30,109 nt of DNA from DATNPH01 sp036703315. Lineage in GTDB: Bacteria > Cyanobacteriota > Cyanobacteriia > Cyanobacteriales > Coleofasciculaceae. Of the stretch, positions 15,565-24,607 are shown in pieces. The DNA is taken from contig DATNPH010000135.1 of NCBI GenBank assembly GCA_036703315.1, forward strand, positions 1-30,109, given 5' to 3'. How positions within the stretch are numbered: position 1 is the first letter of the stretch; the number at the start of each line of letters is the position of its first letter. The notes under the pieces were generated by a model. That model searched no databases and was not told the origin of the DNA. It was given only the letters and a program-made list of their open reading frames with translations. A program made the position numbers and the translations under genes.

Positions 15565-17280
15565 ATGCGTAGCTATTATCCCGACCAAGTTCGAGACGCC
15601 ATGTTTCTGGGAGCAGTCCTACTGCTTTCGATAATTCTCTATCTCCCAGGTCTAGGTTTCTACTCCGATGACTGGGATTTTTTATGGAGATTTAGTAAAT
15701 CTACAGATAACTCACTCATTGAGCTATTTGGCTCGGCGTATTTACCTGATGTTCGGATGCGCCCAGTACAAATCCTCTACTTTACAATTCTTTACTCATT
15801 GTTCGGTGTTCAACCACTTGGATACCACCTAGTCAATGCGGTAATGCTAGTGCTGGGGGTTGTGCTGTTCTACTTAGTGTTCCTTGAACTGACGCAAAAC
15901 CGCACATTGGCTCTTGCTGTGTCGTTGATTTATGGATTACTGCCTCACTACTCGACCCACCGCTTCTGGTTTGCAGCTTTTCAAGGCAATTTAAGTATGA
16001 CTCTATATTTTTTGAGTCTTTATTGTGACTTGAAAATTCTGCAAGTCCAACTAAAGAGTTTGTGGGTCTGGAAAATTCTTAGTGTCGTGAGCCTGCTTGG
16101 CAGTACTCTATCCTATGAACTTTTCATGCTGTTATTTCTCCTCAATCCATTGCTTGTTAGCTACCAAAAATATAAACTTCGTGGTATGCCTTCAGGTGAA
16201 CAATTGCCTCGATTAAAGTGGGTAGTACTAATTTGGAGTAACTTGTTCGTGCTAGTGCTAGTGTTAGTTTTCAAAAAGCTGACAACTAGTCGTTTGGCAG
16301 ACTCCGGCTTAGTGTCAAAGGAATGGTTTATTCAGCTGCTCGGAGAAATTATTGTCATAAGTTATGGCGACTATGGGATTGGCTTACCCAATATAATTTG
16401 GCAAATTATACAAAATTACCCTAATCTGACTGTTTTTTTAGTTGCAGTATTACTTAATCTAATAATATTGAGGTATTTTAACCGCATCACCAGTCAACTC
16501 ACGGTGCCACTCCCTCGACGAGCAAGTATGCTCAAACTGGTTGCTTGTGGTCTTATTGTTTTTGTGCTTGGTTACGCGATTTTTGTGACTAACTACAATG
16601 CAATAGCAACATCTACTGGTATTGGAAACCGTATTTCTATTGCAGCCGCAGTTGGAGTTGCAATATCGCTAGGAGGTATACTAGGCTTGGTAAGTGCCTT
16701 ACTCCCTTCCTACAGTTTGCGCAGACAATTCTTCTGTGTATCAGTAGCTTTACTATGCACGAGTGGATTCCTAATTAACAACACCATCGCTTCTTTTTGG
16801 ATAGATGCCTATCGTCAAAATCAAGAAGTCTTGGCGGATATTCGTCAGCAATTTCCATCTCTCCCCCCTGAAAGTACCCTAATCCTCGATCAAGTTTGTC
16901 CATACGTTGGACCAGCGGTTGTTTTTGAATCTTTTTGGGATTTAAGAGGTGCTTTGAGACGGCTTTATCAAGAGCCTTCTCTTCAAGCAGATATTGTCAC
17001 ACCTAACTTAGAGGTAAAGGAAGATGAGCTTCATACGACAATCTACAATTCTGTGAGACGTTATCCATACAAAAACATATTTATCTACAACTTTAGTCGG
17101 AAGACGAGTCATCAAATAACTAATGCAAAAGACGCTAACTTTTATTTCCAGACCGTTAATCCAGACTACAGTAGTAATTGCCCACCAGGTCAGGCCGGGT
17201 ATGGAGTACCAATTTTCAAGAGTATGTTTGCTCTCAAAAATCCTTTAGACGCCCATTCGTCTGGATCGATACCTTGGTAA
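15565..17280 (+). CDS. Polytopic membrane protein, GT-C (PMT/ArnT-like) glycosyltransferase candidate
   Basis: I start this at the ATG at 15565 (571 residues, MRSYYPDQVRD) because the longer frame from 15391 runs through spacer repeats. It has about ten hydrophobic segments. TM1 (about 12-29) is followed by GFYSDDWDFLWRF, with Asp35-Asp36 in the first external loop, the position of the catalytic or metal-binding acidic pair in GT-C enzymes that use polyprenyl-phosphate sugars. Next come RPVQILYF and HYSTHRFWFAAFQGN, also at the expected place. The soluble C-terminal part (from about 410) has no clear domain. Substrate unknown; glycosylation of a surface lipid, glycan or protein is inference. 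The last residues overlap a decayed TetR fragment, so the C-terminus may have been reshaped by a deletion. Confidence 0.75.
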   Translation: MRSYYPDQVRDAMFLGAVLLLSIILYLPGLGFYSDDWDFLWRFSKSTDNSLIELFGSAYLPDVRMRPVQILYFTILYSLFGVQPLGYHLVNAVMLVLGVVLFYLVFLELTQNRTLALAVSLIYGLLPHYSTHRFWFAAFQGNLSMTLYFLSLYCDLKILQVQLKSLWVWKILSVVSLLGSTLSYELFMLLFLLNPLLVSYQKYKLRGMPSGEQLPRLKWVVLIWSNLFVLVLVLVFKKLTTSRLADSGLVSKEWFIQLLGEIIVISYGDYGIGLPNIIWQIIQNYPNLTVFLVAVLLNLIILRYFNRITSQLTVPLPRRASMLKLVACGLIVFVLGYAIFVTNYNAIATSTGIGNRISIAAAVGVAISLGGILGLVSALLPSYSLRRQFFCVSVALLCTSGFLINNTIASFWIDAYRQNQEVLADIRQQFPSLPPESTLILDQVCPYVGPAVVFESFWDLRGALRRLYQEPSLQADIVTPNLEVKEDELHTTIYNSVRRYPYKNIFIYNFSRKTSHQITNAKDANFYFQTVNPDYSSNCPPGQAGYGVPIFKSMFALKNPLDAHSSGSIPW

Positions 17281-17450
17281 AAATGTTGACCGAAGCGGGG
17301 CTGAATCCGGAATGTGCGCGTCACACCGCTGAAGATGCAATTGTGAAAATCCCAGGCGCTGTTATGTTGTCGCGGGGACTGGATGCTCATAGCCCCTTGG
17401 CGCGGGTCATCAAGTGCCTACTAGAGGAACTTCTGCGATCAAAGAGATGA
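17250..17450 (+). pseudogene. C-terminal remnant of a TetR-family regulator
   Basis: In the +1 frame relative to the GT-C gene end, the sequence reads RPFVWIDTLVKMLTEAGLNP, then CARHTAEDAIVKIPGAVMLS, ending LLEELLRSKR and a stop. This matches the C-terminal helices of TetR regulators of the YxaF/LmrA type (LxxAGLPxxxAxxxAExAIxxIQGAxxLAR). No helix-turn-helix part is present anywhere upstream; instead the frame is overlapped by the 3' end of the membrane protein gene. It is best read as the relic of a deletion that joined the two. An ATG at 17284 could in principle begin a 55-residue peptide. The family match is from memory of the family pattern, not a search. Confidence 0.6.
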
Positions 17451-17539
17451 TCGCACTTCAATCAGTTCTTCTAATATAAGGAGTGTAGATTGCTATACTG
17501 CAAACGGGAGAACTATTTAATCGGAATTCGTTATAGGAA

Positions 17540-20203
17540 ATGCAGCCCACTGACCCTAATAAGTTCACTGAAACAGCTTGGAAGGCGATCGCTCAATCTC
17601 AAGATGTTGCTAAACGCTTCAAAAATCAATCACTAGAGGTAGAGCATGTGGCGATCGCACTGCTGGAACAAGAGGGACTGGCGAATCAAATTCTCACACG
17701 AGTCACGGTCGATGTATCTCGGCTTCAGCAGCAACTGGAAGCCTTCGCAAGTCGTCAACCTAAAGTTAGCACTGTTGACCAACTATATCTGGGTCGTCAC
17801 TTAGATATCATGCTGGATAAGGCCGAGGCATCCAGAACTGCTTTGCAGGACGAGTACATCGCGGTAGAGCATCTACTTTTGGGCTTAGCCGAAGATGAAC
17901 GCGTAGGACGCCGTTTGCTCAAAACCTTTAACCAGGATAGCCAAAAGCTAGAAGCGGCGGTAAAGGCAATTCGGGGTTCTCAGAAAGTCACCGACCAAAA
18001 TCCAGAGGTTCGTTACTCTGCACTGGAGAAGTACGGGCGGGATTTGACAGAACAGGCAAAAGCCGGGAAACTTGACCCAGTAATTGGACGAGATGAAGAA
18101 ATTCGCCGGGTGATTCAGGTGCTATCTCGTCGCTCAAAGAATAACCCAGTATTAATTGGAGAACCAGGAGTCGGGAAAACCGCGATCGCCGAAGGACTCG
18201 CCCAGCGCATTATGAGTGGCGACGTTCCTGAATCTCTGAAAAACCGCCAGCTGATTTCCTTAGATATGGGCAGCTTGATTGCCGGTGCCAAATATCGGGG
18301 AGAATTTGAAGACCGACTCAAAGCCGTACTGCGGGAAGTCACCCATTCAGATGGTCAAATTGTGCTGTTCATCGATGAATTGCATACGGTTGTCGGTGCA
18401 GGCGCGACGCAAGGGGCAATGGATGCGGGCAACTTGCTCAAACCCATGCTAGCGCGGGGAGAACTGCGCTGTATCGGGGCGAGCACCCTAGATGAATACC
18501 GCAAGCACATCGAAAAAGATGCCGCCCTTGAACGCCGCTTCCAGCAAGTTTTCGTCAGTCAACCAACAGTCGAAAACACGATTTCAATTTTGCGAGGACT
18601 TAAAGAACGCTACGAGGTTCACCACAACGTTAAAATTACAGACTCAGCGTTGGTTGCTGCGGCTACTCTTTCTGACCGCTACATTACCGAGCGATTTTTG
18701 CCGGATAAAGCCATTGACCTGGTGGATGAGGCAGCTGCCAAGCTCAAAATGGAGATTACCTCAAAACCAGTAGAACTGGAGACCATTGATCGGCGGCTGA
18801 TGCAGCTGAAGATGGAAAAACTGTCCCTTGATGCTGAAAGTCAACACAATACTCCTACAGCTACTAGCAACGCCTATCGCTCCTCGCGAGAACGTCTAGA
18901 GCGTATTGAACAAGAAATTCTGACTCTCGAAGAGAAACACGCCACCCTTGAAGGGCAGTGGGAAGGGGAGAAACAACTGCGAGAAGACATCAACAACCTG
19001 AAAAAAGAAGAAGAGCAGATCAGGCTGCAAATTGAGCAGGCAGAACGAGCTTACGACCTGAATAAGGCGGCTCAACTTAAGTATGGCAAGCTGGAAGCCC
19101 TACAGCGCGATCGCGATGAAAAAGAGAGCCAGCTTTTGGAAATCCAAACTGAAGGACGCGCCTTATCCCGCGAACAGGTCACTGAGGCTGATATTGCGGA
19201 AATTGTTGCCAATTGGACAGGCATACCGATCAACCGACTGTTAGAGTCGGAACGCCAAAAACTGTTGCAGTTAGAAGGACATTTGCATAAACGAGTGATT
19301 GGGCAAGCCGAAGCGGTATCATCGGTTGCAGCAGCGATTCGTCGCGCTAGGGCGGGGATGAAAGACCTTGGACGCCCCATTGGTTCCTTCTTGTTTATGG
19401 GGCCAACTGGCGTCGGCAAAACCGAACTCGCTAGGGCGCTTGCTCAGTTTCTCTTTGACAGCGATGATGCATTGGTCAGAATAGACATGTCCGAGTACAT
19501 GGAGAAACACGCTGTTTCACGGTTAGTTGGTGCTCCTCCAGGCTACGTCGGTTACGAAGAGGGGGGACAACTCTCGGAGGCGGTTCGTCGCCGTCCTTAC
19601 TCGGTGGTGCTACTCGACGAGGTGGAAAAAGCACATCCAGATGTCTTCAACATTTTGTTGCAAGTGCTGGATGACGGACGTATCACTGATTCCCAAGGGA
19701 GATTGGTGGACTTCCGCAATACGATTATTGTGATGACCAGCAATATCGGTAGTGAGCATATTCTGAGCGTCGCTGGGGATGATTCGCAGTACGAAGAAAT
19801 GCGCAAACGGGTGACAGATGCTTTGCGGATCCACTTCCGCCCAGAATTTGTCAACCGCGTTGACGACATCATTATCTTCCACACCCTCAGCCGTGATGAA
19901 CTGCGCGAAATTGTGGGTATTCAGCTCAAACGGGTTGAGCGCCTGCTATCTGACCAAAAAATCAAACTAGAAATTTCGTCAGCGGCTGTCACCTACGTGG
20001 CAGATGTTGGTTACGATCCCGTCTATGGCGCTCGTCCTCTTAAACGGGCGATTCAGCGCGAACTGGAAAATGCGATCGCCACTAAACTCCTAGAAAATAC
20101 GTTTGTTGAGGGAGACACAATTTGGATTGATTGTGTGGACAATGCCCTTACTTTCAGCAAAAAGGGAACCATTAAAGTTTCGCAACCTCAAACCATTTCA
20201 TGA
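17540..20203 (+). CDS. clpB: ATP-dependent chaperone ClpB
   Basis: Hsp100 disaggregase that works with DnaK/DnaJ/GrpE to pull polypeptides out of aggregates through a hexameric pore. The 887-residue protein has the Clp N-domain (1-145), the first AAA+ module with Walker A GEPGVGKT (207-214) and Walker B IVLFIDE (274-280), a coiled-coil M-domain (about 405-535, Glu/Gln/Lys-rich), and the second AAA+ module with GPTGVGKT (621-628) and VVLLDE (689-694). Pore-loop KYRG (251-254) and GYVGYEEGG (668-676) are intact. The M-domain distinguishes it from ClpC and ClpA. No CIRCE element is seen upstream, and TATACT at 17494-17499 is a weak -10 candidate. Cyanobacteria often carry two ClpB copies; which one this is cannot be settled here. 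Confidence 0.96.
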   Translation: MQPTDPNKFTETAWKAIAQSQDVAKRFKNQSLEVEHVAIALLEQEGLANQILTRVTVDVSRLQQQLEAFASRQPKVSTVDQLYLGRHLDIMLDKAEASRTALQDEYIAVEHLLLGLAEDERVGRRLLKTFNQDSQKLEAAVKAIRGSQKVTDQNPEVRYSALEKYGRDLTEQAKAGKLDPVIGRDEEIRRVIQVLSRRSKNNPVLIGEPGVGKTAIAEGLAQRIMSGDVPESLKNRQLISLDMGSLIAGAKYRGEFEDRLKAVLREVTHSDGQIVLFIDELHTVVGAGATQGAMDAGNLLKPMLARGELRCIGASTLDEYRKHIEKDAALERRFQQVFVSQPTVENTISILRGLKERYEVHHNVKITDSALVAAATLSDRYITERFLPDKAIDLVDEAAAKLKMEITSKPVELETIDRRLMQLKMEKLSLDAESQHNTPTATSNAYRSSRERLERIEQEILTLEEKHATLEGQWEGEKQLREDINNLKKEEEQIRLQIEQAERAYDLNKAAQLKYGKLEALQRDRDEKESQLLEIQTEGRALSREQVTEADIAEIVANWTGIPINRLLESERQKLLQLEGHLHKRVIGQAEAVSSVAAAIRRARAGMKDLGRPIGSFLFMGPTGVGKTELARALAQFLFDSDDALVRIDMSEYMEKHAVSRLVGAPPGYVGYEEGGQLSEAVRRRPYSVVLLDEVEKAHPDVFNILLQVLDDGRITDSQGRLVDFRNTIIVMTSNIGSEHILSVAGDDSQYEEMRKRVTDALRIHFRPEFVNRVDDIIIFHTLSRDELREIVGIQLKRVERLLSDQKIKLEISSAAVTYVADVGYDPVYGARPLKRAIQRELENAIATKLLENTFVEGDTIWIDCVDNALTFSKKGTIKVSQPQTIS

Positions 20204-20410
20204 GAGCCTGCTTGACTCAGAAAGGGAAGTAGGGAGTAGCCAGTGGGAGACAGTGGGGTAAACAGCCCTTTTGACAGACTCTGAAATTTTGTTTTGCTAA
20301 TGTTCAAAACTCTTTCCCCACTCCCGTTTGCCTAACACTTTACTCCTTGACGAAGAAATAGTCTTGTTAGAATTGGGTCAACTCTTTTACAAGAAACGCT
20401 CCACCCAGGT

Positions 20411-21349
20411 ATGGACATCACCGTAGCCATCCCGACCTATAACGGGGAAAGCAGACTACCCAATGTTTTGGAGCGATTGCGATCGCAAATTAACACCGAA
20501 CACCTCGCTTGGGAAATTCTTGTTGTTGACAACAACAGTACCGATAACACAGCCAAGATTGTCCAGGACTATCAAGCTAATTGGTCAGCACCCTATGCCC
20601 TTAATTACTGTTTTGAAGCCGAACAAGGTCTAGCGTTTGCACGACAACGAGCTGTTAAAGAAGCTAGTGGCACCTTGATTGCATTTCTCGATGATGACAA
20701 CCTGCCAGCAAATGATTGGGTGGCAACTGCTTATTCATTTGGTCGGCAGCATCCCCGTGCTGGTGCCTTCAGTGGTCAAATCCACGGCGATTTTGAAGTA
20801 ACCCCACCTGAAAACTTCAAAAGAATCCAAGCCTTTCTCGCCATTCGGGAGCATGGATGCGAACCTCATCGATTTGAGCCGGAAAACTTAAGACTGCCTC
20901 CAGGTGCTGGGTTAGTCGTTCGCCAACAAGCGTGGTATGAGTCTGTTCCGAATCGCCCTATATTGATTGGTAGAGTTGGGGGGACGGTAGTAGCAGGGGA
21001 AGATTATGAGGTACTGCTGCACCTCCACAAAGCAGGTTGGGAGATTTGGTACAACCCAGAAATGCACATGGCTCATCAGATACCACACTGGCGACTAGAA
21101 AGGGATTACTTACTCCCTCTATCTCGTGGCATTGGCTTAGCTACTTGTCAGCTTCGTATGATTAATGCAAAAAATTGGCAAAAACCAATTGTTTTTGTAA
21201 GAACTCTGTTGGGAAACCTGCGCCGAGTTGTACTACACAGCATCACGTATCGAGGGCAATTAAAAAATGACCTCATCGCTGCCTGCGAACTAGAATTTTT
21301 CTGGGGTAGCTTGATGAGTCCTTTTTATCTTCTAAGAAAATTTCTCTAA
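20411..21349 (+). CDS. hpsE: GT2 glycosyltransferase, HpsE type (hormogonium polysaccharide synthesis)
   Basis: A 312-residue GT-A fold glycosyltransferase. It has the opening strand VAIPTYNGESRL (5-16), the nucleotide-binding VVDNNSTDNT (38-47), QGLAFARQRA (72-81), the metal-binding DDD (94-96), PPGAGLVVR (163-171) and the catalytic GED (196-198). The sequence over the first 100 residues and the C-terminal ISSYRxQLxxDLxxAxxxExFWGSL-like tail match the HpsE enzymes of the hormogonium polysaccharide locus known from Nostoc punctiforme, where they are needed for gliding motility. It differs from the five tandem GT2 proteins downstream. It begins the plus-strand glycan cluster 207 bp after clpB. 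Confidence 0.82.
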   Translation: MDITVAIPTYNGESRLPNVLERLRSQINTEHLAWEILVVDNNSTDNTAKIVQDYQANWSAPYALNYCFEAEQGLAFARQRAVKEASGTLIAFLDDDNLPANDWVATAYSFGRQHPRAGAFSGQIHGDFEVTPPENFKRIQAFLAIREHGCEPHRFEPENLRLPPGAGLVVRQQAWYESVPNRPILIGRVGGTVVAGEDYEVLLHLHKAGWEIWYNPEMHMAHQIPHWRLERDYLLPLSRGIGLATCQLRMINAKNWQKPIVFVRTLLGNLRRVVLHSITYRGQLKNDLIAACELEFFWGSLMSPFYLLRKFL

Positions 21350-21415
21350 CTATAGTATTAGTCAGCGCTAACCCTGTAGCTCAAAAATTGAAGGGATAGG
21401 CAAAACCATAAAACT

Positions 21416-22558
21416 ATGATGCAAAATCCGCAGGCTTCATTAGATCTTTCCACCCCAGGAAAAATCAGAGATGCTCTCCACGAAGCACTCGGAAACTTGG
21501 AAAGTTTTGAGGAGTGTGCGCTACTGAACTATCCTGACTACCCTAATATTGGCGATCATTTAATCGGGTTGGGTACTGTATTTTACCTGACTGATGTTGT
21601 CAAAACTCAAATCAAATATACCGCAAGTATTGAGGATTTCTCAGAAGAAGAACTGGAAAAGCGTGTGGGACAAGCGCCGATCATCCTCCACGGCGGTGGT
21701 AATTTGGGTGACCTATGGAGTCATCATCAACTATTTCGTGAATATATTATTTCAAAATACCCTGATCGCCCAATTATTATCATGCCGCAATCTATTTATT
21801 TTGCAAATCCAGAAAATTTAAAAAAAGCAGCTGCTATCTTTAATGCTCATCCCAATTTAACTCTGTTTGTCCGTGATAATTACAGTTATGAAATAGCCTG
21901 CGATCATTTCTCCAATTGTCAGGTCATCAAATCACCAGATATGGCGTTTCACATGGCTAACATGCCACTTCCTTCCTTCCCGTTTAATTACAAACGCCCT
22001 ACCTTATACCTCTGTAGAGAGGACAGTGAATTGAACCAAAACTTCTCACCTGATGCTCTTGAAATTCCTAATATGGTTGTTCAAGACTGGGTTGATTCAC
22101 GAGATTGGATTTATCGAGGAAGAGGAAAGTTTACAGAGCTTAAAGGATGGTACTGGCGGCTTCCAGGTATGGTGGTATTGGTTCGAGAAGGCTGGCAACG
22201 GCGTGGTTTAGCAAATCCCGGAGAGTGGATAAGTCGGCACCAATGGGAACGTTCTCATCCCTATGTTGATAAATTTAATCATGTTCATGATTCCTTTACC
22301 CATCGCTTCTCATGGACTCTGATGCATACTGGAATTGCTCAGTTTACCCAGAGCCGTTTAGTAATTACAAACCGCTTACATGGGCATATTCTCTGCCTAT
22401 TATTAGGAATCCCTAATATCTTTTTACCGAATTCATATTATAAAAATGAAGCATTCTATGAAACTTGGACTTATCAAATACCTTACTGTAGATTTGTCAA
22501 AGAGCCTAAGCAAGTAAAAGTGGCTGCTCAAGAACTAGCGTCCTCATTCTCTAAATAA
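21416..22558 (+). CDS. Polysaccharide pyruvyl transferase family protein
   Basis: A 380-residue protein of the pyruvyl transferase superfamily (CsaB/ExoV/WcaK group), which transfers pyruvate ketals from phosphoenolpyruvate to sugars of exopolysaccharides or wall polymers. Visible marks are NYPDYPNIGDHLIGLG (40-55), LHGGGNLGDLW (90-100) with the glycine-rich loop, IIIMPQSIYF (120-129), LFVRDNYSYEIA, and the C-terminal VITNRLHGHIL with LLGIPNIFLPNSYYK. Length and order fit the family. It is followed after 20 bp by the first of the tandem GT2 genes, so they are probably co-transcribed. Note that an SLH-domain protein, a class that can bind pyruvylated polymers, is encoded elsewhere in this window. 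The acceptor is unknown. Confidence 0.88.
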   Translation: MMQNPQASLDLSTPGKIRDALHEALGNLESFEECALLNYPDYPNIGDHLIGLGTVFYLTDVVKTQIKYTASIEDFSEEELEKRVGQAPIILHGGGNLGDLWSHHQLFREYIISKYPDRPIIIMPQSIYFANPENLKKAAAIFNAHPNLTLFVRDNYSYEIACDHFSNCQVIKSPDMAFHMANMPLPSFPFNYKRPTLYLCREDSELNQNFSPDALEIPNMVVQDWVDSRDWIYRGRGKFTELKGWYWRLPGMVVLVREGWQRRGLANPGEWISRHQWERSHPYVDKFNHVHDSFTHRFSWTLMHTGIAQFTQSRLVITNRLHGHILCLLLGIPNIFLPNSYYKNEAFYETWTYQIPYCRFVKEPKQVKVAAQELASSFSK

Positions 22559-22578
22559 CGGTTTACAGGTTACTTGTT

Positions 22579-23562
22579 ATGCCACTAATCTCTGTTGTTA
22601 TTCCAGTTTATAATGGCGAGGAAACAATAGGAGAGACGATTAAATCAGTTTTGAATCAAACTTTTCCTGACTTTGAATTACTTGTTATCAATGATGGGTC
22701 ACAAGATTCAACTTTAGAAATTGTTTCAAGTATTCAAGACCCTCGTTTGCGAGTGATTTCATACCCCAATGCAGGCTTGTCTGCTAGTCGTAATCGGGGC
22801 ATTTCCCAAGCCTCTGCTGAATATATTTCTTTTATAGATGCCGATGATCTGTGGACACCAGATAAACTGGAAGCCCAACTGAAAGCACTGCAAGCTAATC
22901 CTCAAGCGGCTGTTGCTTATAGCTGGACTGATAGTATCAATGAAGCCGGTGAATTTTCTCGAAGAGGTAGCTACTACACCGTCGATGGAGATGTTTATGC
23001 CAATCTTTTAGTATTTAATTTTTTAGAAAACGGCTCAAACCCATTAATCCGACGACAGGTTTTTACAGAGGTAGGCAACTTTGATGAATCCCTGACATCT
23101 GCTGAAGATTGGGATATGTATCTGCGGTTAGCCGCCCAGTATCATTTTGTTGCGGTTCCAACTCCCCAAATCTTATATCGAGTTTCTATTAATTCAATGT
23201 CTTCTAATGTTTCTAAGCTAGAGAAAGAATCATTAAAAGTAATTGAGAGAGCTTTTTCTCAGGCTCCTAAATCATTCCAATATATAAAAAAACAAAGTCT
23301 CGCAAATTTATATAAATACCTAACATTTAAAACACTTGAAGGTTATCCAGATAGAGAAAAAGGTCTAAAAGCAGGCTACTTTCTCTGGAAGTATATTCAA
23401 AATGACCCATCTATGATTCAAAAAAAAATTAGCTTAAAAGTTTTATTTAGAAGTGGAGTTATGGCTTTTATGCCACCTCAACAAGCTCAAACAGTATTAA
23501 TTAGGGCTAAAGAACGATTAAATACAACTCCATTATTAAATTATACACAGTTAGACCCCTGA
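22579..23562 (+). CDS. GT2 glycosyltransferase, tandem paralog 1 of 5
   Basis: 327 residues, GT-A fold. ISVVIPVYNGEETI (4-17) begins the domain, NDGSQDSTL (38-46) binds the nucleotide, DADD (87-90) is the metal-binding motif and AEDWD (175-179) carries the predicted catalytic base. Residues about 117-155 form the least conserved stretch among the five copies; here it contains GEFSRRGSYY. The last 110 residues, rich in Lys and aromatic positions and ending with a hydrophobic FRSGVMAFMPPQQA, may sit on the membrane. Its start is 20 bp after the pyruvyl transferase gene. It shares GEFSRRGS with paralog 4. Donor and acceptor unknown. Confidence 0.92.
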   Translation: MPLISVVIPVYNGEETIGETIKSVLNQTFPDFELLVINDGSQDSTLEIVSSIQDPRLRVISYPNAGLSASRNRGISQASAEYISFIDADDLWTPDKLEAQLKALQANPQAAVAYSWTDSINEAGEFSRRGSYYTVDGDVYANLLVFNFLENGSNPLIRRQVFTEVGNFDESLTSAEDWDMYLRLAAQYHFVAVPTPQILYRVSINSMSSNVSKLEKESLKVIERAFSQAPKSFQYIKKQSLANLYKYLTFKTLEGYPDREKGLKAGYFLWKYIQNDPSMIQKKISLKVLFRSGVMAFMPPQQAQTVLIRAKERLNTTPLLNYTQLDP

Positions 23563-23587
23563 AAATTCAGAATTACACCAAGCTGAC

Positions 23588-24574
23588 ATGGTTGCAATAT
23601 CTATCATTATTCCTGTTTACAATGGTGAAAAAACAATCAAAAATACGGTTGAATCTGTTTTACACCAAACTTTTTCAGACTTTGAATTAATTATAATTAA
23701 CGATGGTTCGCAAGATTCAACCTTGCAGATTGTGTCTAATATCAAAGACTCCCGATTAAAGGTATTTTCTTATGAAAATGCTGGACTAGCGGCAAGCCGT
23801 AACCGTGGAATTTCTCAGGCTGTCGGTGAATACATTTCTTTTATAGATGCGGATGATCTCTGGACACCGAATAAACTAGAAGCTCAATGGAGGGCACTGA
23901 AAGAAAATCCCAACGCGGCTGTTGCCTATAGCTGGACTGATCATATCGATGAATCAGGTCAGTTTTTCCGTTCAGGTCCTCACTTCACATTCAGTGGTGA
24001 TATTTATGCAAGACTTTTATTGGTGGATTTTATCGGAAGTGGCTCTAACCCCTTAATTCGCACTCAAGTTTTTGCCGAAGTCGGTGGCTTTGATGAGTCA
24101 CTAACAGCAGTCGAGGATTGGGAGATGTGGCTGCGGTTAGCGGCTCGTTATCAGTTTGTGGTTGTGCCATCTCCTCAAATTCTTTATCGAGTATATGACA
24201 ACTCGATGTCTTTTAATATTTGGGGGATGGAGAAAGCCAGCTTACGAGTGATTGAAAAAGCTGTTGCTCATGCTCCTGAATCTGTAGGACACTTGAAGCA
24301 GTTTAGCCTTGGTAACCGCTACAAGTACCTGACTTGGAAAGCACTGGATGGGATTCCAGAACGACGAAGAGCCCTAACAGCCATTAGATTTCTCTGGCAT
24401 ACTGTTAGCAATGATCCCTCCTTACTATACAGACGAATTATTTGGAAGGTTTTGTTGAAAATTGCGATCGCAATTCTCCTACCTCCTCAATCGGCTTTAG
24501 CATTGTTTACTAAAATGGGACAGCTCTCAAATCTTGACACATTATTTTTATATACGCAGATTGAACCTTTCTAA
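23588..24574 (+). CDS. GT2 glycosyltransferase, tandem paralog 2 of 5
   Basis: 328 residues and 25 bp after paralog 1. It starts MVAISIIIPVYNGEKTI, unlike the MPLIS start of copies 1, 3 and 4. NDGSQDSTL, DADD (87-90) and VEDWEMW (about 175-181) keep all catalytic positions. The variable segment reads HIDESGQFFRSGPHFTFSG, sharing SGPH with paralog 5. The C-terminal part has VIEKAVAHAPESVGHLKQFS and the hydrophobic AIAILLPPQSA near the end, with a HIP1 site inside. Intact, with no sign of decay. Confidence 0.92.
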   Translation: MVAISIIIPVYNGEKTIKNTVESVLHQTFSDFELIIINDGSQDSTLQIVSNIKDSRLKVFSYENAGLAASRNRGISQAVGEYISFIDADDLWTPNKLEAQWRALKENPNAAVAYSWTDHIDESGQFFRSGPHFTFSGDIYARLLLVDFIGSGSNPLIRTQVFAEVGGFDESLTAVEDWEMWLRLAARYQFVVVPSPQILYRVYDNSMSFNIWGMEKASLRVIEKAVAHAPESVGHLKQFSLGNRYKYLTWKALDGIPERRRALTAIRFLWHTVSNDPSLLYRRIIWKVLLKIAIAILLPPQSALALFTKMGQLSNLDTLFLYTQIEPF

Positions 24575-24607
24575 ATTAAGTGTACTCTCCTGAGGAGCAG
24601 AGCTAAT

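Noticed and set aside
17451..17539. CIRCE/HrcA operator before clpB (and likewise before htpG)
   Set aside because: No TTAGCACTC-N9-GAGTGCTAA or close variant is visible in either upstream region.
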